Both the position numbers and the translations under genes were made by a program. Under the pieces are notes generated by a model. It was not told the DNA's origin. It was given only the letters and a program-made list of their open reading frames with translations, and made no database searches. Below, piece after piece: positions 1-7,470 of a stretch of DNA of 45,772 nucleotides. This stretch comes from Sulfurimonas sp. GTDB lineage: Bacteria > Campylobacterota > Campylobacteria > Campylobacterales > Sulfurimonadaceae. Numbering within the stretch: the stretch's first letter is position 1; the number at the start of each line of letters is the position of its first letter. The stretch lies in the NCBI GenBank assembly GCA_021648465.1, contig JAKISR010000012.1, positions 1 to 45,772 of the forward strand. The letters are read 5' to 3'.

Positions 1-138
1 GAAGCAGGTAAAAATTTCAATAGAGAATTTTGTGAATCAAAAACTGATATAATTATAGAAGATAAAAATGGTTTGTCTGAGCTTAGTTCATCAAGCCTAA
101 TAAAATTAAATAATCATAAAATGAGGAGAATCAGATGA
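1..138 (+). CDS. 3' end of an unidentified gene (partial)
   Basis: An open frame runs in from the left edge and ends with TGA at 136-138, leaving 45 residues with a serine-rich stretch and a basic end (HKMRRIR). The stop overlaps the ATG of the next gene at 135, so the two are probably translationally coupled. I do not recognise the family, and too little is present to assign a function. Confidence 0.6.
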   Translation, partial: EAGKNFNREFCESKTDIIIEDKNGLSELSSSSLIKLNNHKMRRIR

Positions 139-575
139 GTAAAGCTGTACAAGCGCTGCTTAGCGGTATGTTTTTTACATTTTTCTTAGATTTTTTTATT
201 TTTTTAGGGATTAAACAAAATTATATAGATTTTTATGAAATTGATCTTTATTATAATATTCTTTTTGCAGATCATCAAAATGTATATATTTTTTTTATAG
301 TGTCAATAGTATTAGGCTTTATAATTACATATATTGATAAGGCAAAAGTGAGCATAGCAATAATTGGTTTTTTATCAATATTGTCGCTTTCAACACTAGT
401 ACCAACAGTTGGGTATTTTGTAGGTCAAAATATGCTTATGACTCAAAATATAACTCTAAAAAATAATAAATACTCTTATCATGGTGATATTTACTATAAC
501 GGAAGAGATAAAATAACATTTTATGATTATGAACTTAAAAAAATCATCTTATTAGATAAAAAGGAATTAAAATAG
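135..575 (+). CDS. small membrane protein, function unknown
   Basis: This 146-residue protein starts at an ATG preceded by a good ribosome binding site (AGGAG at 124-128). Hydrophobic segments lie at about residues 7-27, 47-65 and 72-95, followed by a polar C-terminal tail of about 45 residues rich in Asn, Lys and Tyr. This suggests an inner-membrane protein with three helices and a small soluble tail. It overlaps the genes on both sides by 1-4 nt, so it belongs to the same small operon as the lipoprotein and ATP-grasp genes. I recognise no catalytic motif or named family. Confidence 0.8.
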   Translation: MSKAVQALLSGMFFTFFLDFFIFLGIKQNYIDFYEIDLYYNILFADHQNVYIFFIVSIVLGFIITYIDKAKVSIAIIGFLSILSLSTLVPTVGYFVGQNMLMTQNITLKNNKYSYHGDIYYNGRDKITFYDYELKKIILLDKKELK

Positions 576-1141
576 TGAAACATATTTCAAGTATAGCAAG
601 TGGTGTAGCGCTCGGTAGTGCTGGTGTTATGATGATGAGTGTTCTTAGTGGATGTGAAGCACCACAACAAAAACAACAAAATCGTTTTTTAGTAATAGAA
701 CAACAAACAAATGGAAAATATCTTGTTGTAGAAGAGATGCCAACAGAAGGTCCAAGCCGTGCAATAATTCGTGAAAGAGATATAAATGGTAATATATCAG
801 AGCGTTTTATGAGTGAAGCTGAGATGAAAGCACTTGCAGAACAGGAGTATCAAAAAGTACAAAATGGCACATCTGAAACAGTATCTAGTGGTGACAGCAG
901 TGGTGGTATGGGCTTAGCTGGTACTATTTTAGCAGTTGCGGCAGGCTCACTTCTTGGAAATATGATTGGTAACGCTTTAATGGGTAATAAAAACTTTTCA
1001 AAACGCTCAGGTGCTGTAAATAAAAGTTCTTATAGCCGTTCGGCTGCTGGAAAAGCATCTAGAAGTGGTTCATCAAAAAAGAGCTTTTTTAAGGGTTCTT
1101 CTAAAAAATCATTTTTTGGTGGTAGACGTTTTGGTGGTTAA
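575..1141 (+). CDS. UPF0323 family lipoprotein (Cj0371-like)
   Basis: The 188-residue protein starts at GTG 575, one base inside the previous stop codon, with AAGGAA about nine bases upstream. Its N-terminal hydrophobic signal ends in a lipobox (LSGC, Cys27), so it should be lipidated and held in the envelope. The middle is a conserved soluble domain, followed near residues 110-130 by a glycine/alanine-rich stretch resembling glycine-zipper segments. The last 45 residues are Ser/Lys/Gly/Arg rich with repeated KKSFF motifs. The family is known from Campylobacter (Cj0371) and Helicobacter. Its function is unsettled, and here too it sits immediately before the glutathionylspermidine-synthase-family gene. 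Confidence 0.88.
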   Translation: MKHISSIASGVALGSAGVMMMSVLSGCEAPQQKQQNRFLVIEQQTNGKYLVVEEMPTEGPSRAIIRERDINGNISERFMSEAEMKALAEQEYQKVQNGTSETVSSGDSSGGMGLAGTILAVAAGSLLGNMIGNALMGNKNFSKRSGAVNKSSYSRSAAGKASRSGSSKKSFFKGSSKKSFFGGRRFGG

Positions 1142-1143
1142 AG

Positions 1144-2322
1144 TTGATTAAATTACAAAAAATAAACCCACTTGAAGATAAGACACTTGATGAACTAGGT
1201 TTTACTTGGCATACAGATGTTGATGGAAGTAAATATGTAAGTGATGAGCTTGTTCAAATAACTCAAAATGAAGCAGAAGCTTATTATAAAGCAGGAAATG
1301 AAATATATAATATGTATGTTGAAGCAGCAGAACACGTTATAGAGAATGATCTATTTTTTGATATAGGTATCCCATTTAATTTAATTGATGCTATTAAAAA
1401 AAGTTGGGAAAATGATGTTCACTGGCATATTTATGGAAGATTTGACTTGGCTGGTGGTATTGATGATAAACCTATAAAACTTATAGAGTTTAATGCAGAT
1501 ACACCAACAGCACTTTTTGAGACTGCCCTACTTCAATGGGCTCTTTTAAAACAAAATGATATGAATGAAGATAAACAATTTAACAATGTTTATGATGCTA
1601 TTTCACAAAATTTTAAAAGAGTGATTACACTTTTTGATGATACAGAACTTTTTGATGAAAGATATGATGGTTGGAAAATACTTTTTTCATCTGTAGGTGG
1701 TAACGATGAAGAGGAAGCTACTACAAGACTACTTCAACAAATTGCTACTGATGCAGGCTTTAATACTAGTTTTGAATTTCTACAAGATGTTAAATTTGAT
1801 GAAAATGGGATTTTTGATTCAGATGGTAATAAATATGAGTACTGGTTTAAACTATACCCTTGGGAAGATATAGCTCACGATGAACCAGAGTTGGCAACAA
1901 CCATAACAAATATAATGCAAAAACAAGAAGCTATTATTTTAAATCCTGCATACACTTTACTCTTTCAATCAAAGGGGATGTTGAAAATTTTAAGTGATCT
2001 TTTTCCAGATTCACCATATATTTTAGAAACTTCGTTTGAGCCACTTAAAGATATCAAACATGTTGAAAAAACAGTTTTTGGTAGAGAAGGTGCAAATACA
2101 AAGATAATTGATTCTAATGGAGATATATTGGAAAAGATTGATGGACCTTATGATAACTATAAAAAAGTTTATCAAGAGTATGTAGAGTTTCCTAAAGACT
2201 CAAAAGGCAACAAATACCAAGCCGGTGTCTTTTTTGCATATGAAGCTTGTGGTTTAAGCTTTAGAAAGGGCTCAGAAATTATGGATAATATGAGTAAATT
2301 TGTAGGACACACAATCAATTAG
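1144..2322 (+). CDS. glutathionylspermidine synthase family ATP-grasp protein (Cj0372-like)
   Basis: The 392-residue protein belongs to the YgiC/YjfC-type ATP-grasp family related to the synthetase half of glutathionylspermidine synthase, which forms amide bonds using ATP. Visible family features are HIYGRFDLAG near residue 98, LIEFNADTPTALFETA near 115-130, and a C-terminal FGREGANTKI ATP-binding segment near 313. The likely start is TTG at 1144, two bases after the lipoprotein stop, because it places the conserved N-terminus (FTWHTD) at the usual distance. The upstream GGTGG is only a weak binding site. The natural substrate is unknown. The amidase half is absent, as is normal for this subfamily. 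Confidence 0.88.
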   Translation: MIKLQKINPLEDKTLDELGFTWHTDVDGSKYVSDELVQITQNEAEAYYKAGNEIYNMYVEAAEHVIENDLFFDIGIPFNLIDAIKKSWENDVHWHIYGRFDLAGGIDDKPIKLIEFNADTPTALFETALLQWALLKQNDMNEDKQFNNVYDAISQNFKRVITLFDDTELFDERYDGWKILFSSVGGNDEEEATTRLLQQIATDAGFNTSFEFLQDVKFDENGIFDSDGNKYEYWFKLYPWEDIAHDEPELATTITNIMQKQEAIILNPAYTLLFQSKGMLKILSDLFPDSPYILETSFEPLKDIKHVEKTVFGREGANTKIIDSNGDILEKIDGPYDNYKKVYQEYVEFPKDSKGNKYQAGVFFAYEACGLSFRKGSEIMDNMSKFVGHTIN

Positions 2323-2338
2323 ATTTCCTAATGTCAGA

Positions 2339-2354
2339 CACTAGGACGGTAGTG
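2339..2354. terminator. short dyad between convergent genes (weak terminator candidate)
   Basis: The 47 nt between the converging ATP-grasp and wzz genes contain a 5-bp perfect inverted repeat, CACTA-6 nt-TAGTG. An alternative 5-bp pairing (ACACT/AGTGT) overlaps it. There is no run of T on either side, so termination is uncertain. The convergent position is the main argument. Confidence 0.2.
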
Positions 2355-2369
2355 AGTGTAAAAGAGACG

Positions 2370-3371
2370 CTATTTTGAACCTAATTCAGACTCTAATCTT
2401 ACTCCTTTAATAAACTTCAAAAAGAAAACCAAAAATATAGATAAAATAAATCCAGTTATAAAAGCAATAGCCACAATCAATCTTTTTTTAGGTTCGACTG
2501 GATAATCATTAGTCATAATATTGCCAATAATTTCTGTATTTTTGTAGTTATGCGGTTTCATTAATGATTTTAGTGTGTTTAATTCTTCCTCAAAATTTTC
2601 TATTTGCACAACTTCAATATTATTTTTTTGATTCTCAAATTCTTCTAATGAATTTTTTAACTTGATTAACATGTCAACCAGATATCTCTGTTCATTTATC
2701 TGTATAGCAGCTAATGTAGGATTTATTTTTTTAATATTTTTAATATTATTTTGTACTTCAAGAAAATTAGTTTCATAAATTTTAATATCTTTTTTATATC
2801 TAACTATTTTCTCTTGCAGTGTTGGAGTTATTTTGGTCTTTAACAATAAAATTTTTGCTTCAATCTGTTTTGCTTTAGCTTCACGAAACTCTTTCACATC
2901 AGATAATATTTTTTGATGATTATTTTGAACATATCCAATCACTTTTTCTAATTCACTAGTAGCTACTTTATTTGAAGAACCAATAGCTGTAATTTCTATA
3001 AAATTTTGTTGTTGTTTTAGTAATCTAATTTTTTTAATTTTAGAATCTCTATCTTTTTCGTTCTTTAAAATATCTATAAATAATATTTCTAGCTCTTTTG
3101 AAAGTTCTGAAGCATTTGCAATAATTACCTTAGCATTAGCATTAGCATTAGCATTAGCATTAGCATTAGCAAGCTTATATTCACCAATCTTAAGAATAGC
3201 TTTTGCTTCATAAACTTTTGGCACCATATAGGCATAAATAATAGCCCCTATCGTAACTAATAAGGTGATAAGTACTATTTTTACTTTATTTTTAAGAAGT
3301 GTTCTAAACAACTCTCTTAAATCTATCTCATTTTCTTCATATCTTTGAATATTTACTTGATTATCTTGCAT
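2370..3371 (-). CDS. wzz: Wzz-type polysaccharide chain-length regulator
   Basis: This inner-membrane co-polymerase would set how long a Wzy-made polymer grows. I place the start at ATG 3371 (333 residues) because AGGA lies seven bases upstream; a longer frame from 3407 has no such site. Residues 1-30 are cytoplasmic and residues 31-49 form TM1. A long periplasmic region with coiled-coil-like Lys/Glu/Ile segments follows, and TM2 lies near residues 300-325 after a VEPKKR motif, the usual Wzz layout. Just after TM1 (residues about 68-80) is a run of alternating Ala-Asn encoded by a perfect hexanucleotide repeat, which is unusual for the family. It lies downstream of the glycan cluster on the same strand. 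Confidence 0.85.
   Translation of the reverse strand: MQDNQVNIQRYEENEIDLRELFRTLLKNKVKIVLITLLVTIGAIIYAYMVPKVYEAKAILKIGEYKLANANANANANANAKVIIANASELSKELEILFIDILKNEKDRDSKIKKIRLLKQQQNFIEITAIGSSNKVATSELEKVIGYVQNNHQKILSDVKEFREAKAKQIEAKILLLKTKITPTLQEKIVRYKKDIKIYETNFLEVQNNIKNIKKINPTLAAIQINEQRYLVDMLIKLKNSLEEFENQKNNIEVVQIENFEEELNTLKSLMKPHNYKNTEIIGNIMTNDYPVEPKKRLIVAIAFITGFILSIFLVFFLKFIKGVRLESELGSK
3130..3171. repeat. hexanucleotide microsatellite (TTAGCA x7) inside wzz
   Basis: Seven perfect tandem copies of TTAGCA on the plus strand (42 nt) read as alternating Ala and Asn codons in wzz. Because the unit is six bases, slippage would change protein length by two residues per unit without breaking the frame. 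Confidence 0.97.
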
Positions 3372-3408
3372 AAAAGTCCTAAAAATAAATTTATAATTTA
3401 GCCACAAT

Positions 3409-3436
3409 AGTAGTTAAATCTATATATAAAACTACT
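3409..3436 (-). promoter_or_regulatory. dyad with TATATATA loop upstream of wzz
   Basis: A perfect 7-bp inverted repeat (AGTAGTT / AACTACT) flanks a 14-nt A/T loop containing TATATATA. It lies 38-65 nt before the wzz start. It could be an operator over a -10 element, but this is inferred from position and symmetry only, in a very AT-rich stretch. Confidence 0.2.
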
Positions 3437-3445
3437 TAAGTTCGT

Positions 3446-3529
3446 CTAAAGTAGATAGTCAAAATTATATTTATCTTTCTCTCTTATATTTATCTCATAA
3501 TCTAAAGTTTTTATAGATACAGATGCCAT
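3446..3529 (-). CDS. 27-codon ORF or gene-start remnant between comEA-like gene and wzz
   Basis: A short frame begins at ATG 3529, close to a strong AGAGG-type ribosome binding site, and ends at TAG 3446. The encoded peptide (MASVSIKTLDYEINIRE...) looks like the ordered N-terminus of a normal cytoplasmic protein rather than random sequence. Reading continues in frame for 15 more codons past the stop before another stop. It may be the remains of a truncated gene or a genuine small protein. I do not recognise the family. Confidence 0.3.
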   Translation of the reverse strand: MASVSIKTLDYEINIREKDKYNFDYLL

Positions 3530-3587
3530 CCCACCTCTTTCAAACTTACCTAATGTCACTTTCAATATACCTGAGATTTATCATTAA

Positions 3588-3836
3588 CTATTTTTTACAC
3601 TTACTCGCACTTAAATTATCTCTATTTTTTTCAACTGTTTTACTTCCAATACCTTTGACATTAGCAAGTTCATCTATATTTTTAAAACAGTTAGTACTTC
3701 TATATTCTATAATTACATCAGCTTTTTTAGCACCAATACCATTTAAACCACTCAATTCTTTTTGATTAGCTGTGTTAATATCAACAACTCCAAATAATAA
3801 ACTCACTCCAATAATCATCATTGCTAAAATTTTCAT
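3588..3836 (-). CDS. ComEA-like helix-hairpin-helix protein
   Basis: This 82-residue protein has an N-terminal signal or anchor of about 18 residues, then a double helix-hairpin-helix domain with the hallmark DINTANQKELSGLNGIG and a second hairpin VKGIGSKTVEKN. The family binds double-stranded DNA without sequence specificity and serves in periplasmic uptake during transformation. Here it is a minimal secreted version that ends in CKK. The start ATG is preceded by GAAGGGG. It sits alone between pglF and wzz, about 84 nt from each flanking feature of its own promoter region, and is probably unrelated to glycan synthesis. Confidence 0.85.
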   Translation of the reverse strand: MKILAMMIIGVSLLFGVVDINTANQKELSGLNGIGAKKADVIIEYRSTNCFKNIDELANVKGIGSKTVEKNRDNLSASKCKK

Positions 3837-3862
3837 TTCAACCCCTTCTGTTAAATTTAATG

Positions 3863-3874
3863 TAGTATATACTA
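3863..3874 (-). promoter_or_regulatory. palindrome and -10-like box before the comEA-like gene
   Basis: A 12-bp perfect palindrome, TAGTATATACTA, lies 27 nt upstream of the start codon and contains TATACT, a fair match to a sigma-70 -10 box. The spacing would give a leader of about 20 nt carrying the GAAGGGG ribosome binding site. Inferred, not demonstrated. Confidence 0.3.
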
Positions 3875-3920
3875 AAAATTAAGATTTAACTAATTATATT
3901 AAAAATTATCATATTTTATT

Positions 3921-5654
3921 CTAAATATTTTTCTGATGATTAAATTCTGGTACAATTTTTTTAAGTTTAGACAACTTGTCTCTACATGTCAATAACTCTT
4001 CTATATCTACATTTAACTTACCAATATCATATTTTGTTGGTTTTGCAACTGTTATAGATTCATAATTAGTTTTTGTATCACTACCATCTATTAATAACTC
4101 TTCATAAAGTTTTTCACCAGGTCTTAGACCAATAAACTCTATATTTATATCATCTCTTCCACTTAACTCTATCATTTTAGAAGCTAAATCAACTATTTTA
4201 ATTGGTTCACCCATATCTAAGATAAATATCTCACCACCAGTTGCTATGGCTCCAGCTTGAAGTACTAATTCACATGCTTCAGGAATAAGCATAAAATATC
4301 TTGTTATATCTGGATGAGTAACAGTTATACTCTCTCCATTATTTATTTGAGATTTAAACTTAGGAATAACACTTCCACTACTTCCCAAAACATTACCAAA
4401 TCTTACAGCAACTATATCTGTACCATTTCCATTAGAATTTTGAGCATATAATTCACAAATACGTTTTGTAGTACCCATTACATTTGTAGGTCTAACTGCT
4501 TTATCAGTTGAAATCATTACAAATTTTTCAACATTATACTTAATTGAAAGATCAATTACATTTTTTGTCCCAATTACATTATTTAAAATACCCTCATGAA
4601 TATTTGATTCAACAAGAGGAACATGCTTGTAAGCTGCTGCATGAATTACTATCTCTGGTTTATAATTTGCAAAAGTTTTATTTAAAAATTCATTATCAAC
4701 TACACTCTGCATAATAAGTATAGTTTTGACTTTTTTAATCTCTTCACTAATAGAATAAAGGTTATATTCACTATGGTCTAACAGTATTAATTTTTTTGCA
4801 TCATATTTTTCACATTGTCTACATATTTCACTACCTATACTTCCACCAGCACCTGTTATTAAAATAATTTTACCTTTTATAAAAGATGAAATTTTACTTT
4901 TATCTAAATCTTGTGGATGACGAGCCAATAAATCTTCAACAGAGATGTCTTTTAATTGAGCAGAAAAATCTTTTCCCTCTAGTATTTCATCTATTGATGG
5001 TAAAATCTTAATTTCTTTAAAATATTTACCAAAATCATGATAAATATCCTTTATTTTTTGTTTTTTAGCTGATGGCATTGCAATAACTAGTAGGTCAAAC
5101 TTTATTTTTTGAGCAATATTTTTTAAGTTTTCTTTTGATATGATTTTTATAGAATCTATTGAACGACTTTGAATGTTTTTATCATCATCGATAAAATATT
5201 TAATTTTAAATTCTGTTTGTACAAATTCTGATTCTAATTTTACTCCTGCTTTTCCTGCACCATAAACAACAACTGATTTCGTTTTTTCAATACTACTTTT
5301 ATTTATAATATAATAGTAAAAATACATTATAAAATTAATACTAAATAGATATAAAAAAAGTTCAGATGCTAAAAATGCAAACCTCACTTCACCATAAAAA
5401 ATTGGCAAATACACTAAAAATCCTGTTATGTATACAACACTCTTTATAATATAGGTTTTTTGAGAAGCTTTTGACCATGAGAGTGAATAATCATTATAAA
5501 TAAATAATGAAGAAAGAATACGAATAACTATTACACTAATTACAAGTTCAAAATTAAATGGGATATGAAATATAAAAAAAGTCCATGCAAATGTTATAAA
5601 AGTAAGTATGATAATAACTAAAAAATTCAGTATCCGTTTATCAATATAAAACAC
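3921..5654 (-). CDS. pglF: membrane-bound UDP-HexNAc 4,6-dehydratase (PglF/WbpM family)
   Basis: This 577-residue enzyme removes water from a UDP-N-acetylhexosamine to give a 4-keto-6-deoxy sugar, the first step toward bacillosamine, QuiNAc or FucNAc. Hydrophobic segments fill residues 1-115. A nucleotide-binding-like domain follows (VVYGAGKAG near 129), then the catalytic SDR domain with GAGGSIGSE at 268. The active-site segment STDKAVRPTNVMG has Thr383-Asp384-Lys385 with Met393 eight residues after the Lys. Met replaces the usual SDR Tyr exactly as in Campylobacter PglF. The length matches PglF (about 590). It overlaps the upstream sugar-phosphate transferase by one base. Since pglE and pglD are absent nearby, its product may feed the neighbouring reductase rather than bacillosamine synthesis. 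Confidence 0.9.
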   Translation of the reverse strand: MFYIDKRILNFLVIIILTFITFAWTFFIFHIPFNFELVISVIVIRILSSLFIYNDYSLSWSKASQKTYIIKSVVYITGFLVYLPIFYGEVRFAFLASELFLYLFSINFIMYFYYYIINKSSIEKTKSVVVYGAGKAGVKLESEFVQTEFKIKYFIDDDKNIQSRSIDSIKIISKENLKNIAQKIKFDLLVIAMPSAKKQKIKDIYHDFGKYFKEIKILPSIDEILEGKDFSAQLKDISVEDLLARHPQDLDKSKISSFIKGKIILITGAGGSIGSEICRQCEKYDAKKLILLDHSEYNLYSISEEIKKVKTILIMQSVVDNEFLNKTFANYKPEIVIHAAAYKHVPLVESNIHEGILNNVIGTKNVIDLSIKYNVEKFVMISTDKAVRPTNVMGTTKRICELYAQNSNGNGTDIVAVRFGNVLGSSGSVIPKFKSQINNGESITVTHPDITRYFMLIPEACELVLQAGAIATGGEIFILDMGEPIKIVDLASKMIELSGRDDINIEFIGLRPGEKLYEELLIDGSDTKTNYESITVAKPTKYDIGKLNVDIEELLTCRDKLSKLKKIVPEFNHQKNI

Positions 5655-6613
5655 TAAAATGACCTTTTTTTATCTACAAATTTTATAACTGCATACAATA
5701 ACATAAGTGATATCAAAAAAGCAATAAATATATTTGAAATAAAATATACCAATCCAAATAAAATAATATTTAGTATAATAGAATACTTAGTCACTTTATT
5801 ATGAGCCAATCCACTTTGGTTTAATCGCTGGTATGCATGTTTTTTGTGCGCTTGACTTATTTTTTCATTGTTTTTATATCTTCTATACAAAGTTATAGTT
5901 GCATCAAACCAAAAAACTCCAAAAAGAATAATCCATATCCAAAAATTTGAACTTTCCTCATTTGTATGATAAATTGTAAATATTGCTACATTATACCCAA
6001 GAAGTGTACTTCCAACATCACCCATAAATATCTTAGCTTTATGCCAGTTCCAAACTAAAAATCCTAAAACTGATACAATTAAAACTAATAAATAACTCTC
6101 ATTAAAAAGTAAAAAACCAGCAACTCCTAAAAATACAGCCTCACTTCCAGCATATCCATCTATGCCATCTAGAAAATTATAAAGGTTTATAAACCAGATT
6201 ATCATTAAAAAAGCAAAAATATTTGTAAGTAATTGATTTTCAATAGAAAATATTATTAAGTCTATCTTTTCTAAACCACCTAAAAAATATAAACCTAAAA
6301 CTGCTACTAAAATTTGAGTAACAAGCCTAATCTTAGCACTAAGTTCATATAAATCATCGAAATAAGACACAATAGAAATTATTATACCTGCTAATAATGC
6401 ATAATATAAAGAACTGTTGATATCATCTATATAATACAAATACGATATTCCTATAAACCAAGTAACTGCTATAGCTATCCCTCCACCGTGCGGAGTTGCT
6501 ACAGTATGAGAGCTTCTATCATTTGGTATATCAACCAAAGATTTTTTGATTGCGTAATTTTTTACAAAATAAGTTACTATAAAAGATAATATAAATAAAA
6601 CTATATATATCAT
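5654..6613 (-). CDS. undecaprenyl-phosphate N-acetylhexosamine-1-phosphate transferase (WecA/WbpL/MraY family)
   Basis: This 319-residue polytopic membrane protein should start glycan assembly by moving HexNAc-1-phosphate from a UDP-sugar to undecaprenyl phosphate on the cytoplasmic face. Family signatures are TPHGGG near residue 41, the Mg-binding FDDLYELS near 85, NLYNFLDGIDG near 144 and GDVGSTLLGY near 198, then the basic-His loop AHKKHAYQRL near 255. It lies between a reductase/epimerase and the PglF-like dehydratase, the same order as wbpV-wbpL-wbpM in Pseudomonas O6, suggesting a QuiNAc- or FucNAc-type substrate. It is the only initiating transferase visible here; no PglC-type enzyme is seen. 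Confidence 0.88.
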   Translation of the reverse strand: MIYIVLFILSFIVTYFVKNYAIKKSLVDIPNDRSSHTVATPHGGGIAIAVTWFIGISYLYYIDDINSSLYYALLAGIIISIVSYFDDLYELSAKIRLVTQILVAVLGLYFLGGLEKIDLIIFSIENQLLTNIFAFLMIIWFINLYNFLDGIDGYAGSEAVFLGVAGFLLFNESYLLVLIVSVLGFLVWNWHKAKIFMGDVGSTLLGYNVAIFTIYHTNEESSNFWIWIILFGVFWFDATITLYRRYKNNEKISQAHKKHAYQRLNQSGLAHNKVTKYSIILNIILFGLVYFISNIFIAFLISLMLLYAVIKFVDKKRSF

Positions 6614-7470
6614 TTATTTTTACCTTTTATCATAAATTTTATACCATCTTCAACACTATATAAATTCTCAAAATCTAAAAAAATTTTTGTTTTGCTATTA
6701 TCAACTTCTAAGCTTTCATACAATCTTTTATAAAAAGATGGTTTAAGTAACTTCAAAATTTCTTTAAAAAACGGAATTTTTATAAGGTACATTTTTTTAT
6801 TTAGCTCTTTTACTATAATTTTTATCAATTGTGTAGTAGATATTGATTTATCATCTGATGCTAAAAATATACCATTGGGCTGTTTTTCAAGGATTATATC
6901 TATTAAATGACAAAGATTTCCAATATAAACCATACTTCGTCTATTATTTATATCTGAAAAAGGCAATAGAGGTACTTTACTCACTAAAGATATTAAATTT
7001 TTTATGTTTGCTTTAACTCTATAACCATATACAATAGGTGTTCTTATAATTGAAACTTTAAAACTATCACTATTGAGTTTTTGAAGTTCTTGTTCTGCTT
7101 TTAATTTACTTTTCCCATACTCATCTTTTGGATTACACTCACTATTTTCACTATAAACTGTATCTGTCTCTTCACCATAAACTTTAACCGTACTCATAAA
7201 TATAAAATTATTAACTCCACTTTCTTTAGCTTTTTTTGCAAGCTCTATTGTTTGCTTTAGATTTATTTTTTCGTATTCTTCTTTAGTAGCTCCTCCCATT
7301 TGGTGTACTAGTGCTGAAAGATGTATAATAGTCTCTATAGCACTTAAATCCAACTCTTCTAAGGTATCATTTAAAAAAGAAAATAAGTTTATATTATATT
7401 TATCAACATACTTTTTTTTAAAATATGTTCCTATAAATCCGCTTGAACCTGTTAATAAAATATTCTTCAT
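6610..7470 (-). CDS. NAD-dependent sugar-nucleotide reductase/epimerase (WbpV/WbpK-like SDR)
   Basis: This 286-residue extended SDR has the N-terminal GSSGFIGTYF dinucleotide-binding motif, a Ser/Thr in FMSTVKVYGEE and a YGKSK catalytic Tyr/Lys pair near residue 134. IHLSALVHQMGG resembles the WbpV/WbpK group, which reduces the 4-keto-6-deoxy product of a WbpM/PglF-type dehydratase to UDP-QuiNAc or UDP-FucNAc. It overlaps the genes on both sides by 4 nt. Position beside the initiator and dehydratase supports the reductase reading, but the sugar configuration cannot be told from sequence. Confidence 0.8.
   Translation of the reverse strand: MKNILLTGSSGFIGTYFKKKYVDKYNINLFSFLNDTLEELDLSAIETIIHLSALVHQMGGATKEEYEKINLKQTIELAKKAKESGVNNFIFMSTVKVYGEETDTVYSENSECNPKDEYGKSKLKAEQELQKLNSDSFKVSIIRTPIVYGYRVKANIKNLISLVSKVPLLPFSDINNRRSMVYIGNLCHLIDIILEKQPNGIFLASDDKSISTTQLIKIIVKELNKKMYLIKIPFFKEILKLLKPSFYKRLYESLEVDNSKTKIFLDFENLYSVEDGIKFMIKGKNK

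Noticed and set aside
3523..3765. 80-codon plus-strand frame opposite the comEA-like gene
   Set aside because: The minus-strand frame has a signal peptide and helix-hairpin-helix motifs; the plus frame is a hydrophobic shadow of it.
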